Part shown: positions 1 through 10,716 of the stretch, piece after piece
Layout: each line of letters starts with the position of its first letter
Numbering within the stretch: position 1 is the first letter of the stretch
Assembly: GCA_958510875.1 (NCBI GenBank)
Contig: OY294069.1
Coordinates: 1,674,001 to 1,738,000, forward strand
Origin: Endomychus coccineus
Lineage: Eukaryota > Arthropoda > Insecta > Coleoptera > Endomychidae
Direction of reading: 5' to 3'
Length of the DNA stretch: 64,000 nt
Position numbers and translations under genes: made by a program
Notes under the pieces: model-generated
What the model was told of the DNA's origin: nothing
The model's input: only the letters and a program-made list of their open reading frames with translations
Databases searched by the model: none

Positions 1-640
1 CATAATTGAATGGGATAGCTTCTTCCCACAAGTAGTACCTACGTTAAGTCCAGCGTAGTGAGAGTATGTGAGTGTGAACCCACGCGAAAACAACATTACG
101 AAAAGACAGTCAAAGTGGGCAGATATGACTTATACTAGCGTATACTAAACAGGTTTAACTTAACAGCATTAATAAATCTACAGTGAAAGTAAACTAATTG
201 ATAACTAGATAATAGTCTGGAGCCCAAAGAGTCTACTGGCAACATGACTCGTATTTTTTCATTCTAATTCATGCTAAATTAACACCTAAGCCTAAGTCCA
301 CATTATGACGCCACGTTGATGATTGATAGTTCAAATAAGCTATAAATATTTGTAACGCAACGAATAGAATAGAATATCTGCTTTAAAAAAGCAAAAAAAA
401 AAGGATTTGTATTTTTTTGGGTTACTATTACGTAATGAATGTCACAGTCATATTCGTAAGAGGTAAGATCAAGAATATAGTTCAAAGAGAACTTAACTAC
501 ATCAAGTAAGGGTGCCAATCGACAAAATTGAACGTCAACCCCACCAAGACCATCCTAGTTGCCTCTACAAGAAACAGAAATCTTAACCTCTAGCTATCGA
601 TTCAGAAGAAAGTTCTTATAGAATGGTAGCCGGAGATATT
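1..640. other. No gene seen
   Basis: AT-rich sequence with only short open frames and no recognisable protein motif, splice structure or repeat end. Nothing supportable was found. Confidence 0.5.
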
Positions 641-646
641 GTTTTG

Positions 647-671
647 TTAGGTTAGGGTAGGTTAGGTTAGG
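647..671 (+). repeat. Short interstitial TTAGG telomere-like repeat
   Basis: Five consecutive 5-bp units, four of them TTAGG and the middle one GTAGG. TTAGG is the canonical arthropod telomere repeat. Such a short internal tract can be a double-strand-break repair scar or chance, and is not a telomere. Confidence 0.5.
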
Positions 672-840
672 CTGCAAACCCCTCCTAGGAGTCATAACAC
701 CTTGTCGTTGGGAGAGGGGCTAAGTACCGGTAGGTTCGCCATGGCGGAACGCCAAGGATGTGAGCAGGGAAACTAAGAAGTAATTCAACTGCCTAGGGTA
801 AGCGTCGTAAAAAAAGCTTCGGGGTTGGCATCTCGAACAA

Positions 841-978
841 ATGAATAAAGCTATCTCCTCAGGTTGTTTTCCCAGGATTTGGAAAAAAGCAAATATATAT
901 TTGCTAAGGAAATCAAACAATTCCCATAGACCAATCTGCATCTCGGATATTATGGGAAAGATTCTGGAGCACTGTGTA
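841..978 (+). pseudogene. Non-LTR retrotransposon RT fragment (N-terminal RT motif)
   Basis: The translated stretch reads ISSGCFPRIWKKANIYLLRK, followed by a HRPICISDIMGKILE-type segment. This matches the opening of the reverse transcriptase domain of Jockey/R1-type elements (FP..WK.A....L.K, then RPI.L....GK..E). Nothing of the EN domain or later RT motifs follows, so this is a relic of about 45 codons. Confidence 0.65.
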
Positions 979-999
979 CAAAGACGAAAATTTAAAACA

Positions 1000-1046
1000 G
1001 AGTGTTATTGTGACCTATTTCCCGAGAATTTTTATATAGATACGCC
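1000..1046 (+). mobile_element. Penelope-like element terminal fragment
   Basis: The segment containing GTGACCTATTTCCCGAGAAT matches the sequence next to the hammerhead motifs of the Penelope-like copies near 42.03, 53.5, 55.16 and 55.6 kb. Only the outer end is present; no ribozyme core is seen here. Confidence 0.55.
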
Positions 1047-1049
1047 CGA

Positions 1050-2230
1050 CAATACAACTGAAATAAGTTCAACGGCAACCACTGAAATGAAGCGAACTGT
1101 GTTCTATGGCTCAGTTTATGTTTGTTTGTTGTTAAATAATATAAACTGATTAAACGATTAATGGATCATATGAATAACGAATGAAATATAAGGATCAAAG
1201 TACGCTATCAGATTTTGGGTCTGTAATTTTATATTCTGATGATCAAATGAACTTTGATCGTTTCTAAAGAACAATTTAATTGTTGGGATTCAAGAGTCGT
1301 AAACAAAACAATTAAGCTACTAGAATTCGAACAATTACTGTAAAGTATGTTCTATTTACATTATGAATAACTCAATTTACTTTGGAGATTTCTTTTATTA
1401 TCTAATCAGTCGGATAAACGAATTGATTCACGATCGAATTTTTGAAAATTTCTAGGCCATTTAATGTATGAATTTTCTTTCAGAATGCATTCAATAATTT
1501 AACACTGTTCTTTTGTTTTGTTGTCTCGTTTTCGGGCATTCCTCTGACTAACTCCGTAGTCCCATTAATTTACGGGATATGGAGCGAAAATCGAGCAAAT
1601 TTTTTTCCTTTCGCGAACATTCCAATGTCTATAGTTCCGAAAATGGAAAAGATCATTGAGAATTCCAGAAACTGGATGATAACCTTGATTTTGGACTTTT
1701 TTTCTGAAATTTGACTAAACTTCATAGCCCAGATATTTCCGCGTTATAGACCTAAAGCTGACCGACTGTTTTTCTCATTCATGAATTGACTCACAGAGGA
1801 TATTGATATTTTGGAAATATATCACACAACAAAGTGAGTGCAAATGAAGAAAATATGATAACTATTTCTTCCGTGTGATTGAATATTCTGCTCATTTGTA
1901 ATAAGATGTAGTGAATAATAAATGAACAGGATTGAGCAGAAGCACATTATAGTATAAGCTGAACAATTGATTTGAATTCCTTGTCGTCGATGTTGTCGAT
2001 TTATCGATGAGTTCACAATTCACTAAAGTTCGTGCATGGCTTGCGCTCCCTAAATTAAAATGTTCAAAATAACAGTCAATTATATAAATAAATGTTGCCT
2101 ATCTGTTGTAGTTTTTAATGTGCAAAAAACAATAACATAAGCGACCCAAGAATGAATGACACATTTGAGAGTAATAAACTGTAAAAGAGTTCATTATGTG
2201 AATACACATTAACATTATAAATAAGAAATA
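1050..2230. other. No gene seen
   Basis: AT-rich sequence with short open frames lacking recognisable motifs. No element ends or tandem repeats were found. Confidence 0.45.
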
Positions 2231-2234
2231 ATCA

Positions 2235-2325
2235 CCTTTATTCACTAAAAATAATGTTGAAGTACTGAGGACGTTTCGGCTACCAAGTAGACATCATAAG
2301 AGTAAACTAAATTAGAAATCAGAAT
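2235..2325 (-). mobile_element. Penelope-type terminal repeat, second family (hammerhead-like core, decayed)
   Basis: On the minus strand a stem II hairpin (TCTACTTGGTAGCC) is followed by GAAAC, as in the related copies at 41.77 and 47.29 kb. The catalytic CTGATGA box reads CTTATGA, so the ribozyme-like core is broken. It lies next to Penelope coding fragments at 3.1-3.7 kb. Confidence 0.5.
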
Positions 2326-3100
2326 GTGCCTTTTTGAATACTATTTGCGGATGATAGAAATGCAAACAAGTGGTTATCCTCGGCTGGAGATACATCGGAA
2401 TTTAATAAATTGCTTTTTCGTTTATACATTTCCATCCCTTCTAAATCACCTATATAATTCTCTGTACTGTGTTTTAAAAGTGATAAACTTTAGAAATGTC
2501 TCTCTTTGTCCAAAAGTTCTTCTAGATTACATAAATCGTGAACGAGTCAATCAGGATCTTTACCAGTTTGAGAAATTTGAAGTCTGTTTGGTAAATCGTT
2601 ACATCCTTTCGCCAATACACCAACTTAGTACACGAATATGTCATATGTATCCACCAACCAATTAACCTTTTTTCCTTCTTCACAGCATGTAGTTGGAAGT
2701 CGTCTAAAACTATGGGCACCTTGGGACTTAACCCTAGGCTAAACCTACTGTCCATACTAATATGTACTGTAAAAATTATCAGATATCATATTATCCAATT
2801 CATAACAAAGAAATATAGATCTATTATCCCATTTGCTGTATGATTTTGACAATGAAGAAGTATCTTCCACTTCAACTGAATCAACTTCTCGAATTCTTCT
2901 GTTAGGTCTTTGATCAACATCTACTCATTGGTCTCGTGGACGTTTACGCCGAGTTTTCATTCTCCTGTTTCCCTCTTCTCATATAAAATTGGCATTGGTA
3001 AAAAGACAATTCTCTATGCATAAATCTGTCTTTTCTTTATTGTTTATCTTTTTGACCGAATTAAGGTAACTTACTCTTTCAATACAAAAGGATTTTCGGA
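2326..3100. other. No gene seen
   Basis: Lies between a Penelope-type end and Penelope coding fragments and may be decayed element sequence, but no motif was recognisable. Confidence 0.3.
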
Positions 3101-3127
3101 TTGTTTCATTCGGTTTTACGGTAATCA

Positions 3128-3379
3128 TCACCAACACTTATGTTCGGCTAACGTTGACTTTTCACAATTATTTTTCTTTATATGGGAAAAATGTTCTTTA
3201 CACTGAGTTAAAATGTTCCTTCTAGTTTGACCCACATAGCATTTACAACACGACTCACAATCGATTTTGTTAATCCCGGATTTGTCGAAGTTGGCAATAT
3301 TATCAAATGTGTTGTCTAAACGGTTTTTTAGCTTGTTCTTACATCTGTAAACCGGTTGTATTGCAAATTTAGAAAACAA
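3128..3379 (-). pseudogene. Penelope-like element GIY-YIG endonuclease fragment
   Basis: The translation contains KFAIQPVYRCKNKLKNR, then a Cys-rich CESCCKCYVGQTRRN segment and CKEHFSHIKK. This is the arrangement of the GIY-YIG endonuclease that follows the RT in Penelope-like retroelements: a cysteine-containing linker, then Y-x-G-x-T and R..EH. The reading frame breaks at about 3128. A related fragment on the opposite strand sits at 46840-47100. Confidence 0.75.
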
Positions 3380-3519
3380 TATGGAATTTAGTAATTACTG
3401 AAGGATGATAAGTGAAACATTTGAATTTTATTGAAGTATTTGATGGTAATAATTCTAATATGGTTAATTGGTTCCGTTCCAATTTCCATTTTTGTTTAGA
3501 AATCAAATTATTGATCGAA

Positions 3520-3780
3520 TAATTGTCGCTATTTGCTAAAGTCGCTCAAATTCGTTATTATAATTTTGTTGGCTCAAAGGGACGTTCATTACTTTATAAA
3601 CAAGACTATTAAATGGAGCTATGTCATAATTGAATGATGTAGCTGTATGCGCCGGAGTATACCTATTTGTTTGAGTGTGTTTTCTGTATATGTCAAAATC
3701 CAAGTGATTATCATCTTTCATAATGTTAATTTCAAGGAAAGGAAGCTGCTTATCTGTTTCTATTTCGACAGTGAATTTCA
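3520..3780 (-). pseudogene. Penelope-like element RT C-terminal fragment
   Basis: The frame encodes a segment with DFDIYRKHTQTNRYTP, typical of the RT thumb of Penelope-like elements (FLD..I followed by a YRK.T.T..Y box). It lies upstream of, and in the same orientation as, the GIY-YIG fragment at 3128-3379, so both belong to one degraded copy. Confidence 0.7.
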
Positions 3781-3789
3781 GCGAATCAA

Positions 3790-4610
3790 ATTGACTTAGT
3801 CATCATCAATTAGAACTTGCTTTCTCCTCTAATGTAAACAAGGCGAGTATACAAAGAAAATAGGCGCAGGTATTTATGTAGAGGCCTATTATTCGAAGCT
3901 TTCAGGCCTCCTTGAGCCGCACAGGAGCTGGAAAAGATGAAGGATTGGGGGATTAGAACGAAGACATGAGTTCGGATAGATCACATAATACTAGTACTGG
4001 TTAGGTTCTCCTCTAGAGCATTTATTTCATACAATGAAGCCAAAGGTACATGACGATAATAGGTCGATGCAATAAGTGAAGTCACTCCACGAACCAATCC
4101 AACACATCCACGCATAGTTATATCTGCAATGTCACAATAAACGCTTCGAAAGAGGCATATAATGCCAAAATAAGATCAAAGCTTCTCGAATGCCCGAACC
4201 CTGAGCGTAGATGATGGTCACTGGCTTACACCTTAAGAAAAAGCCAACCTTTTTGCTGGAATGGTTGCAGCAAATTCCACTTTGGATGCCCAAGGGAAGG
4301 GAAGCCGTCATTGTCTAGACTGAAATACTAAAATAAACCACACCCTAATCAAAATATGTTTATCGAACATCGACACGTTAAACATATAAAATTCCAATCC
4401 AATTATAAAACAACTTTCACAATCGAGTAAGTCAGTATGAATGTTCATTAATCTGTACACCGGCACATTTCGCTAAATATCGAACATTTCAATGCGAAAT
4501 GATTATTCTCAAAATGTCATATTCAATTAGAATTTATTTATTATTACAGGTAAATATCTAGTTTCCTCAAGTAACAACAGAAGTACAATAAGGTTATATA
4601 AACTTTCCAT
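3790..4610. other. No gene seen
   Basis: No recognisable coding motif, terminal repeat or tandem structure. Confidence 0.4.
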
Positions 4611-4612
4611 TT

Positions 4613-4690
4613 TTAAGCTATTGCATATAGCTTTTATCGTGGGCTTTGAGCGCGGCGACCGAAACAAGAAATTCCGTAACGAAAAATAAT
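4613..4690 (+). repeat. Left copy of a ~78-bp direct repeat
   Basis: Begins TTAAGCTATTGCATATAGCT and contains GGGCTTTGAGCGCGGCGACC. It recurs at 4998-5074, 385 bp downstream, with about two mismatches. The two copies bracket a MITE fragment. The right copy directly abuts a Helentron-type coding fragment, so the repeat may derive from that element. Confidence 0.75.
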
Positions 4691-4704
4691 GTAAGACCTA
4701 AACA

Positions 4705-4995
4705 CCTAACATGTGTCGAATGAATTAATTAATTTGAAGTTTCCAAAAGTGGGAAGTTTCGCTATTTTATACGAATGTTATAACACTCTAGCGCTTTAGA
4801 CTCCGGGATTTTCACGTGGCCTATCGAAATTAGAAGGTTCGAATTATCTAAAAATATAATTGCATGAACTCCAGACGTCCTCTGTAATTAGCTACGAACG
4901 AAATCATTTTGACATATGCCTCTAGGAGCTCGCTACGCGTCAGTTAGAGTTTATACGTTAGACGCGCGTAGCAGAGACCTGAGAGTACCTGTTTC
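4705..4995 (+). mobile_element. Truncated copy of the 0.8-0.95 kb MITE family
   Basis: Shares the stretch containing TTCACGTGGCCTATCGAAAT and the following GCTACGAACGAAATCATTTT with the full MITE copies at 17235, 19870, 22400 and 36973. Neither terminal inverted repeat is present, so this is an internal fragment. Confidence 0.75.
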
Positions 4996-4997
4996 TA

Positions 4998-5074
4998 TTA
5001 AGCTATTGCATATAGCTTTTATCGCGGGCTTTGAGCGCGGCGACCGAATCAAGAAATTCCGTAACGAAAAATAA
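4998..5074 (+). repeat. Right copy of the ~78-bp direct repeat
   Basis: Second copy of the repeat at 4613-4690, ending exactly where the helicase/endonuclease reading frame starts. Confidence 0.75.
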
Positions 5075-5995
5075 CAGGAACTCGTTTATGTTGCGCTCTC
5101 TCGGGTGACTAATATTGAAAAATTGTATATCACGACAAAGAACGATAATTCTACATTCAAGTTTTCTAATAATCGAAGGCAAGCTGCATCGACTGCATCT
5201 TTGTTGCAAAAATTCAAAAGACTGCCTTTAAATAGTGTTCAGACGACAGCTCAAAGTGTCTTAGATTTCATTAGTAATAGAAATGGCATTTCAATAATGA
5301 CTTTCAATTGCCAAATATTATTAAATAGTCACAAATACGATTTACAAGATTCAGTTACGAGACTAACAAATGTGTTACTTCTTACCGAAACTTGCATGGC
5401 GCATGATAATCCGATTGAAATACCTAATTTCAATTGTATTGTTCAATTCAAACGAGATACTGTTCCAAAAGGTGGGGTAGCTATTTACTAAAATAATAAT
5501 AATGTTACTAATATTATGACTCCGAATATTGAAATACATATTGCACACGTTAGCGATGTTAATGTTAGGCGCTCATTTGTTGGAGATATTTGTGCGTGCT
5601 AATGCAAACTTAGAAATGGCCTACACATAGTCATGGTAGCAATTTAGATTTCACTGAATCCAAAATTGGACGAGGTAGAGCATTTTATTCATCGCACTTT
5701 ACTGGAGTACACTGAAGAAGGGTCGAAAATACTTGGTACAAATGGTAATAAATTTCCACTTATCTTGGCTGGCGATTTCAACATCAACTTCGCTGATAAA
5801 AAATCATAGCGGTTGACAACTTTTCTTTCGGAAAAATTGAATTTGACAATGAATAATGATCCACAAGAATCCACAACAAAATATGGGACCACCATTGACG
5901 AGGTATTTTCCAGATATTTAGAGGATATCAAGTCTCAAACTTATGTCTCTTATTTCAGTTATTCAGTTACCATAAACCTATAGTTTCAATGATAA
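5075..5995 (+). pseudogene. Helentron/Helitron-type relic: Pif1 helicase motif VI plus EEP endonuclease
   Basis: From 5075 the frame reads QELVYVALSRVTNIEKLYI, which is helicase motif VI of Pif1-like helicases (YVALSRV). An endonuclease/exonuclease/phosphatase-type domain follows: ISIMTFNCQ at about 5287, LLLTETCM at about 5370, GGVAIY at about 5472, then in shifted frames LAGDFNINF at about 5767 and TTIDEVFSRYLE at about 5890. A stop after GGVAIY and several frameshifts make it a pseudogene. A Pif1-like helicase joined to an EEP endonuclease is the known layout of Helentron-type rolling-circle transposons of animals. The helicase body is missing upstream. Confidence 0.7.
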
Positions 5996-6009
5996 CAAAT
6001 TCCTGAATA

Positions 6010-6434
6010 ACATACATGTATTGTAAGATAATAAAAATATTTTAAACGATATTACTTCTCATTTATTCAATAAAAGAAAAAAATTTGTTTTCTTATCGGT
6101 CACCACGCTCAAAAGTAACTTGAATTAAAATATCAAAGAAAAAAAAAATACTGCATAAATTTAAAAAAATAAATAATTATAATTGCATAAGTTGAGAAAA
6201 ACTGCTATGCAATAGCTTTACCGCGGCAGTCCCCGAGTGCCACACGTATCTTTTTTTTTAGTAGATTGGTACAATGGATGATTCAAAGGACGCTTTCAGG
6301 TCATTTTCTGACGTCCCAAACAAAGGATGGGTATGGGTACAAGGGGGAAGGTTGGAAGGAAGAGTTTGCTACTGACCAACGATACTGTAATACATAGTGT
6401 ACATGGAATGCCTTGAGAAACCCTAAAAACCAAA
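6010..6434. other. No gene seen; possible Helentron-related tail near 6200
   Basis: A GC-rich stretch (CTTTACCGCGGCAGTCCCCG) around 6215-6240 stands out in AT-rich surroundings and resembles the 78-bp repeats at 4.6 and 5.0 kb in its CTATGCAATAGCTTTACCGC core. It may be another piece of the same element; this is inference. Confidence 0.3.
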
Positions 6435-6442
6435 CGGCTGAT

Positions 6443-7760
6443 CAGTGGCGGGACTTCAACTTTTTGGCTCCCCCGCAAAATATTATTCGGGCCCCTACTA
6501 TAAAAGAAACACAAATTTTTATAGATATTTTTATTAAAAAATAACAAAAAGGAACAAAATTGCATTATTAACAATTAAAAATTAACAAAAGAAAATATAT
6601 TTAAAATTTTAAAATCCTTCCTCCTGGATTTAGAATTTGCAAAATCTCTAATCAAATCTTTTATTTCCATATTTTTGGCCGTTTTTGCTTCGATTCCTAA
6701 TATAGAGAGATTATGCAAACGTTGTTGGCCTGTTGAGTTGCGTAAATAATTTTTTATTATCTTAAGTTTTGAAAATGTTCTTTCCGCCGTTGCCTCGGTG
6801 GTAAAACTTGAAGATATTGTAGCGTATTTTATCAGTAATAACTCCGCGAATTCTTTTATACTCGAAGTTTCAACAATTTCCTCTCTAAGCATAGCGGTTA
6901 TCATTATCAATTATGTTGGAAAATCTGTAGGTAGATCATCTTTATATTTTAATTGAAGCGCTTCAGCAGATTTTAAAATTTCAGGTTCTCCCATTTCTGC
7001 TAATTTTGTAACGAATTCGAGTTGAATGCAAATTCCAAAGTTACCTACACATTCACAAGATATAGGTATCTTAAAATTAACAAACTTAAAATCTAATAGA
7101 AAAGTAGAAGAGGGTGGAGTTTACAAATTGGTAGGTTTTTATTGGTGACAGGAAGGAAGTGGTGGAAAACATGCTATTACTGAGGAATGTGTAAGAAGAA
7201 AAGTTCAAATACTCCAAATGGAAAAACCCGAATTGTCGATGCGCCAAGAAATGGTATAAATAACATCTGGAGAGGTATCATAAATAATAAATATTTGGGC
7301 TTGTATAGTTCTGAAAACATGAAACAAATGAACGTACCTACCGGAGGGGAAGAGATGGGGACGAGACGGTTGTAAAATTGGGAAGTACATACATAATTAA
7401 ATAATATAAAATAATATGTAGTGGCGTTAATCAGCGACGTAACACTGTCACTGATCAACCTACCCAAACAATTTTTGACAAGTGCTCTGAAGAGTGTCAG
7501 AGAGGGGCCTTTTTCTTTGTTTTCAGGCTGCAGAGTCAGTGCGTCAAAACAAAGTAATGACAAACAGATGTGGGAGGTTGCAATACTTGCTAAGGGTTTT
7601 AAAATGTTTTGTATTAGAATTGTTTGTTTTTTTTTGCGCTTGCTGGTAAAGTCGGTTATCAGTTTCGAGAATGTTTCACTCTTTTCATGATGCATTTGGG
7701 CCCCTATAGCTCTGCCCCCCCCCGCGTTGCGGGGTCCCGCGCATTGTAGTTCCGCCACTG
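6443..7760 (-). mobile_element. hAT transposon, defective, with perfect 8-bp target duplication
   Basis: Both ends begin CAGTGGCGG(G/A)AC in inverted orientation. The 8 bp outside each end are identical (CGGCTGAT at 6435-6442 and 7761-7768), the hallmark of hAT insertion. Inside, on the minus strand, lies the C-terminal hAT dimerisation domain. The 1318-bp length is well short of an autonomous hAT element (usually 2.5 kb or more), so the copy is internally deleted. The intact target duplication suggests a moderately recent insertion. Confidence 0.9.
6575..6910 (-). pseudogene. hAT transposase C-terminal dimerisation domain fragment
   Basis: About 111 codons containing TTEATAERTFSKLKIIKNYL followed by R...GQQRL..LSILGIE. 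This is the conserved hAT C-terminal (Dimer_Tnp_hAT) signature: ER.FS.LK.IK..LR, then RL..L..L.IE. The catalytic core and BED zinc finger are absent. A second, unrelated copy of the motif is at 47380-47640. Confidence 0.85.
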
Positions 7761-7768
7761 CGGCTGAT

Positions 7769-10190
7769 CCGATTGGGATAGAGAACTAAAAATATCACTT
7801 TATGTATTTTATTATATCAAATGTAAGCCCAAAAACTTAATCGCTTCGGCAGTTGGGGTTGTTTGTTAACTCACGAATAGTAAACTTATACTCTACGTTT
7901 GACACAAATTAGAATATTATTATATTCTAATTCAATTAAGACGGAGTGAGCGTCAGCGAACGGAGTCGTCTCTTTTTTCTCTATTTTTACAGGACTATTC
8001 TCCGAATGTTCAATTCCACCTATACAGAATATGTTAAATCAATTACAGTAATACATTTGAATCCTCTAGTACTGACGGAGTTACTTAAGAAGTTAATATA
8101 CCAGCGTATCGTAATGTAGGTGCCACCTCTACATATATTTTAATAAAAACATTTATATAAATTGATTATACACGCAAAATAAGACTTTAATTATTGTTAA
8201 TTCAAACATGAATACATATAAATAATTCATTCGTATTACATACAATAGAAATGTTTATGTCAAGCGTTAAAACAACAATGAGAATGTAGAAAGTAGGAGT
8301 TTATTCAAATATTATTATGCCTACATAAGTCGAAAACATTTCAGATAAAACAGCAGACAGAGCACCATAAGTTCAGTACCCTGAAAGGCATATTCAGAAG
8401 GTATGCTTTTCATTCTATGAAAGAAACGTGTTTCTTAATTTTATTCATCTTATATTCTTTTGAAAAAGCTATAGTTATAAGACCTGGTGGTAGAATCAAG
8501 TTATCCTTCGAGTACAACGAGATAATGCCCAACAAACAGTGAAATTTACTTACAATAAGTCCGAATACCGGCTGCCCGGAAGCCGAGGTGAAATGTGGGG
8601 TGATTGTTGCCACAAGTTTCTCGAAAATAATAGGGCTACAAAGTTGTTGCTTAAATCAATATTTTTATAACTTTTTTGTTAGTGTACCAATCTGCTTAAA
8701 ATTTGACATACTTATCACTGATGCTTCTTTGTATTCTTGGTTTAAAATTGACGTAAATCTATCAAAGTCAAATGATTTAAATGGTCATTAAGTTGAACTC
8801 TATTAGAGTTTATTAGACAATTTTCATATAGTTTCAATGCATAATTCAATCCTTCTTAGGAAAATCGGTGCACTAGCAGAATAATTATGAAGAGAATTGA
8901 TTTAAAAGCCAACTTTGAACCTCCTCACTCTGTTTTATTTGGGTTTTTGGAAAAATGTTGTAGGTATTACTTATGGCATAATTCCCCAAATATTAAAAAA
9001 TTGTTATAGGTATTCTTAGAATATCGATTGTGCACTTACTATCCATATAAAAGAAGAGAACATTGTTCATCTAGAAACATTCTAAACTATGCCGAAAAAC
9101 TAAATTATCTTACCCAATGGTTTTTCGAAGATGTGGACTCATTGGAACCATCTGAATTAACCAATTCATCTTTAATTTCAAGTCCTTTAACTTGCTGCGT
9201 ATATTTAATAAAAAGAAACACATTTTAGCAATTTATCTACCGAAAATAAATGGCATCAAGTTTAATTCTTACCTCTGAATCCATTTCAAAATCTTAGCTG
9301 CATTTGGTGAGGAAAATTTTATCATTAATAAAGTAGGTAAATTTTATAAGGCTAATTACTTCTGAGCTAAGCAAACATATAATGGGTAAATGGGTCACAA
9401 TGCAATGCTATTGAATAAAAACAAACGGTCGTAAAGAATATTATTTCTTATACAAAACAGTGTATGTTTGATTTAAAATGCATTGCAACATCAATAATGC
9501 ATTATATTGAAAATATGGTGTAGTTGCATATGTGACAGCTAGCATAACAATATATTTACATCATCGGTCAACATAATAGTAGGAATTGGAATTGTATTAT
9601 TTCATCAAACTGTAGCAGAAGACGATTTTTCTATGTCAACATAAAAAAGCATTCAATTAATAAACAAACCAAATGATGGGATTAAGCTCAGCGTTATAAT
9701 ACTCTTTAAATATCCGAAATTTTGGAATACATCTTCAAAGGTTAGGAAAACCAGAAAAGTTAGGTCAAGTTATTGAATATATCTTCAAATTATGATGATT
9801 TAAATGGGAAAAAACCCTTCCTAATAACTATGGACCCATTGCACTATTATCAGTGATCTTTAAATAATGAAGAAAGTAATCATCTAATATCAAGAGAACT
9901 CAAGAATGGAAAACGACCGACAAATTTTTATCCTCACCAGAGATCAAAAGCAGGTGTGCTTATCATTACATATATGTATACGATTTGAGCATTTGACCGA
10001 GTTGACACAAAGCTCACGACAGTCACGTTCAGTCTTGAAGGCGTGTACACGGTACTAGGTGAGACAGGTGATAAATATTACAATTTATCCAAGTTATATC
10101 TATTCCTTGCGGAAAATTATATGTTTCTATGTGTGATTGGAACGTATTTTTCGTTAATTATGCCGAATAAATGTTGCTCCTGGCTACAAG
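7769..10190. other. No gene seen
   Basis: AT-rich DNA with short open frames lacking protein-family motifs. No terminal repeats or tandem arrays were evident. Confidence 0.45.
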
Positions 10191-10405
10191 GGTTTTCACC
10201 TCATACGCTGAGGAAACATGTTGCAGCGTTTCGAAACCATGAATTTTCTCCAACCCTTGAATAAATACACTATAAAATCAGATTTAACATGATTAATGAA
10301 CCCAAAATTGGTATCCACAACTTACAGAGATCAGATAGATCAAGTTCCATCAATTACATGAACCTTCGGGAATTTTCGCATTTTCCCAAATTTCATAAGG
10401 GGTGT
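10190..10405 (+). repeat. Left copy of a ~215-bp direct repeat
   Basis: Contains GCTGAGGAAACATGTTGCAG and ACCCAAAATTGGTATCCACA. It recurs at about 10502-10716, 312 bp downstream, with scattered substitutions. The ~100 bp between the copies is not repeated, so it is a spaced direct repeat, possibly element long terminal repeats or a local duplication. Confidence 0.75.
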
Positions 10406-10501
10406 AAGTATGGAAAAAAAAGTGAATTTGGTCGATCTCATCGATTACGATATAACATCGTCATAATAGACTCTCAAGGATGAGGAATTCGATTCTACCA
10501 T

Positions 10502-10716
10502 TAGTTTTCACCTCAGGCGCTGAGGAAACATGTTGCAGCGTTCCGAAACCATGAATTTTCGCCAACCCTTAGATAAATACCCTATAAAATCACATTTAAC
10601 GTGATTAATACACCCAAAATTGGTATCCACAACCTTCAGAGATCAGATAGAACAAATTCCATCAGTTATATGAACCTTTGGGAATGTTCGCATTTTCCCC
10701 AAATTTCATAAGGGAT
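10502..10716 (+). repeat. Right copy of the ~215-bp direct repeat
   Basis: Second copy of the 10190-10405 repeat, with several point differences. Confidence 0.75.

Noticed and set aside
7177..7758. 193-codon minus frame at the right end of the hAT element
   Set aside because: Begins in the terminal inverted repeat and has no recognisable BED finger or catalytic motif; probably a chance frame in a deleted element.
10190..10716. Hammerhead ribozyme reading of CTGAGGA...CGAAAC in the 215-bp direct repeats
   Set aside because: Stem II would need a bulged pairing and neither stem III nor stem I forms; resemblance to the consensus is too weak.
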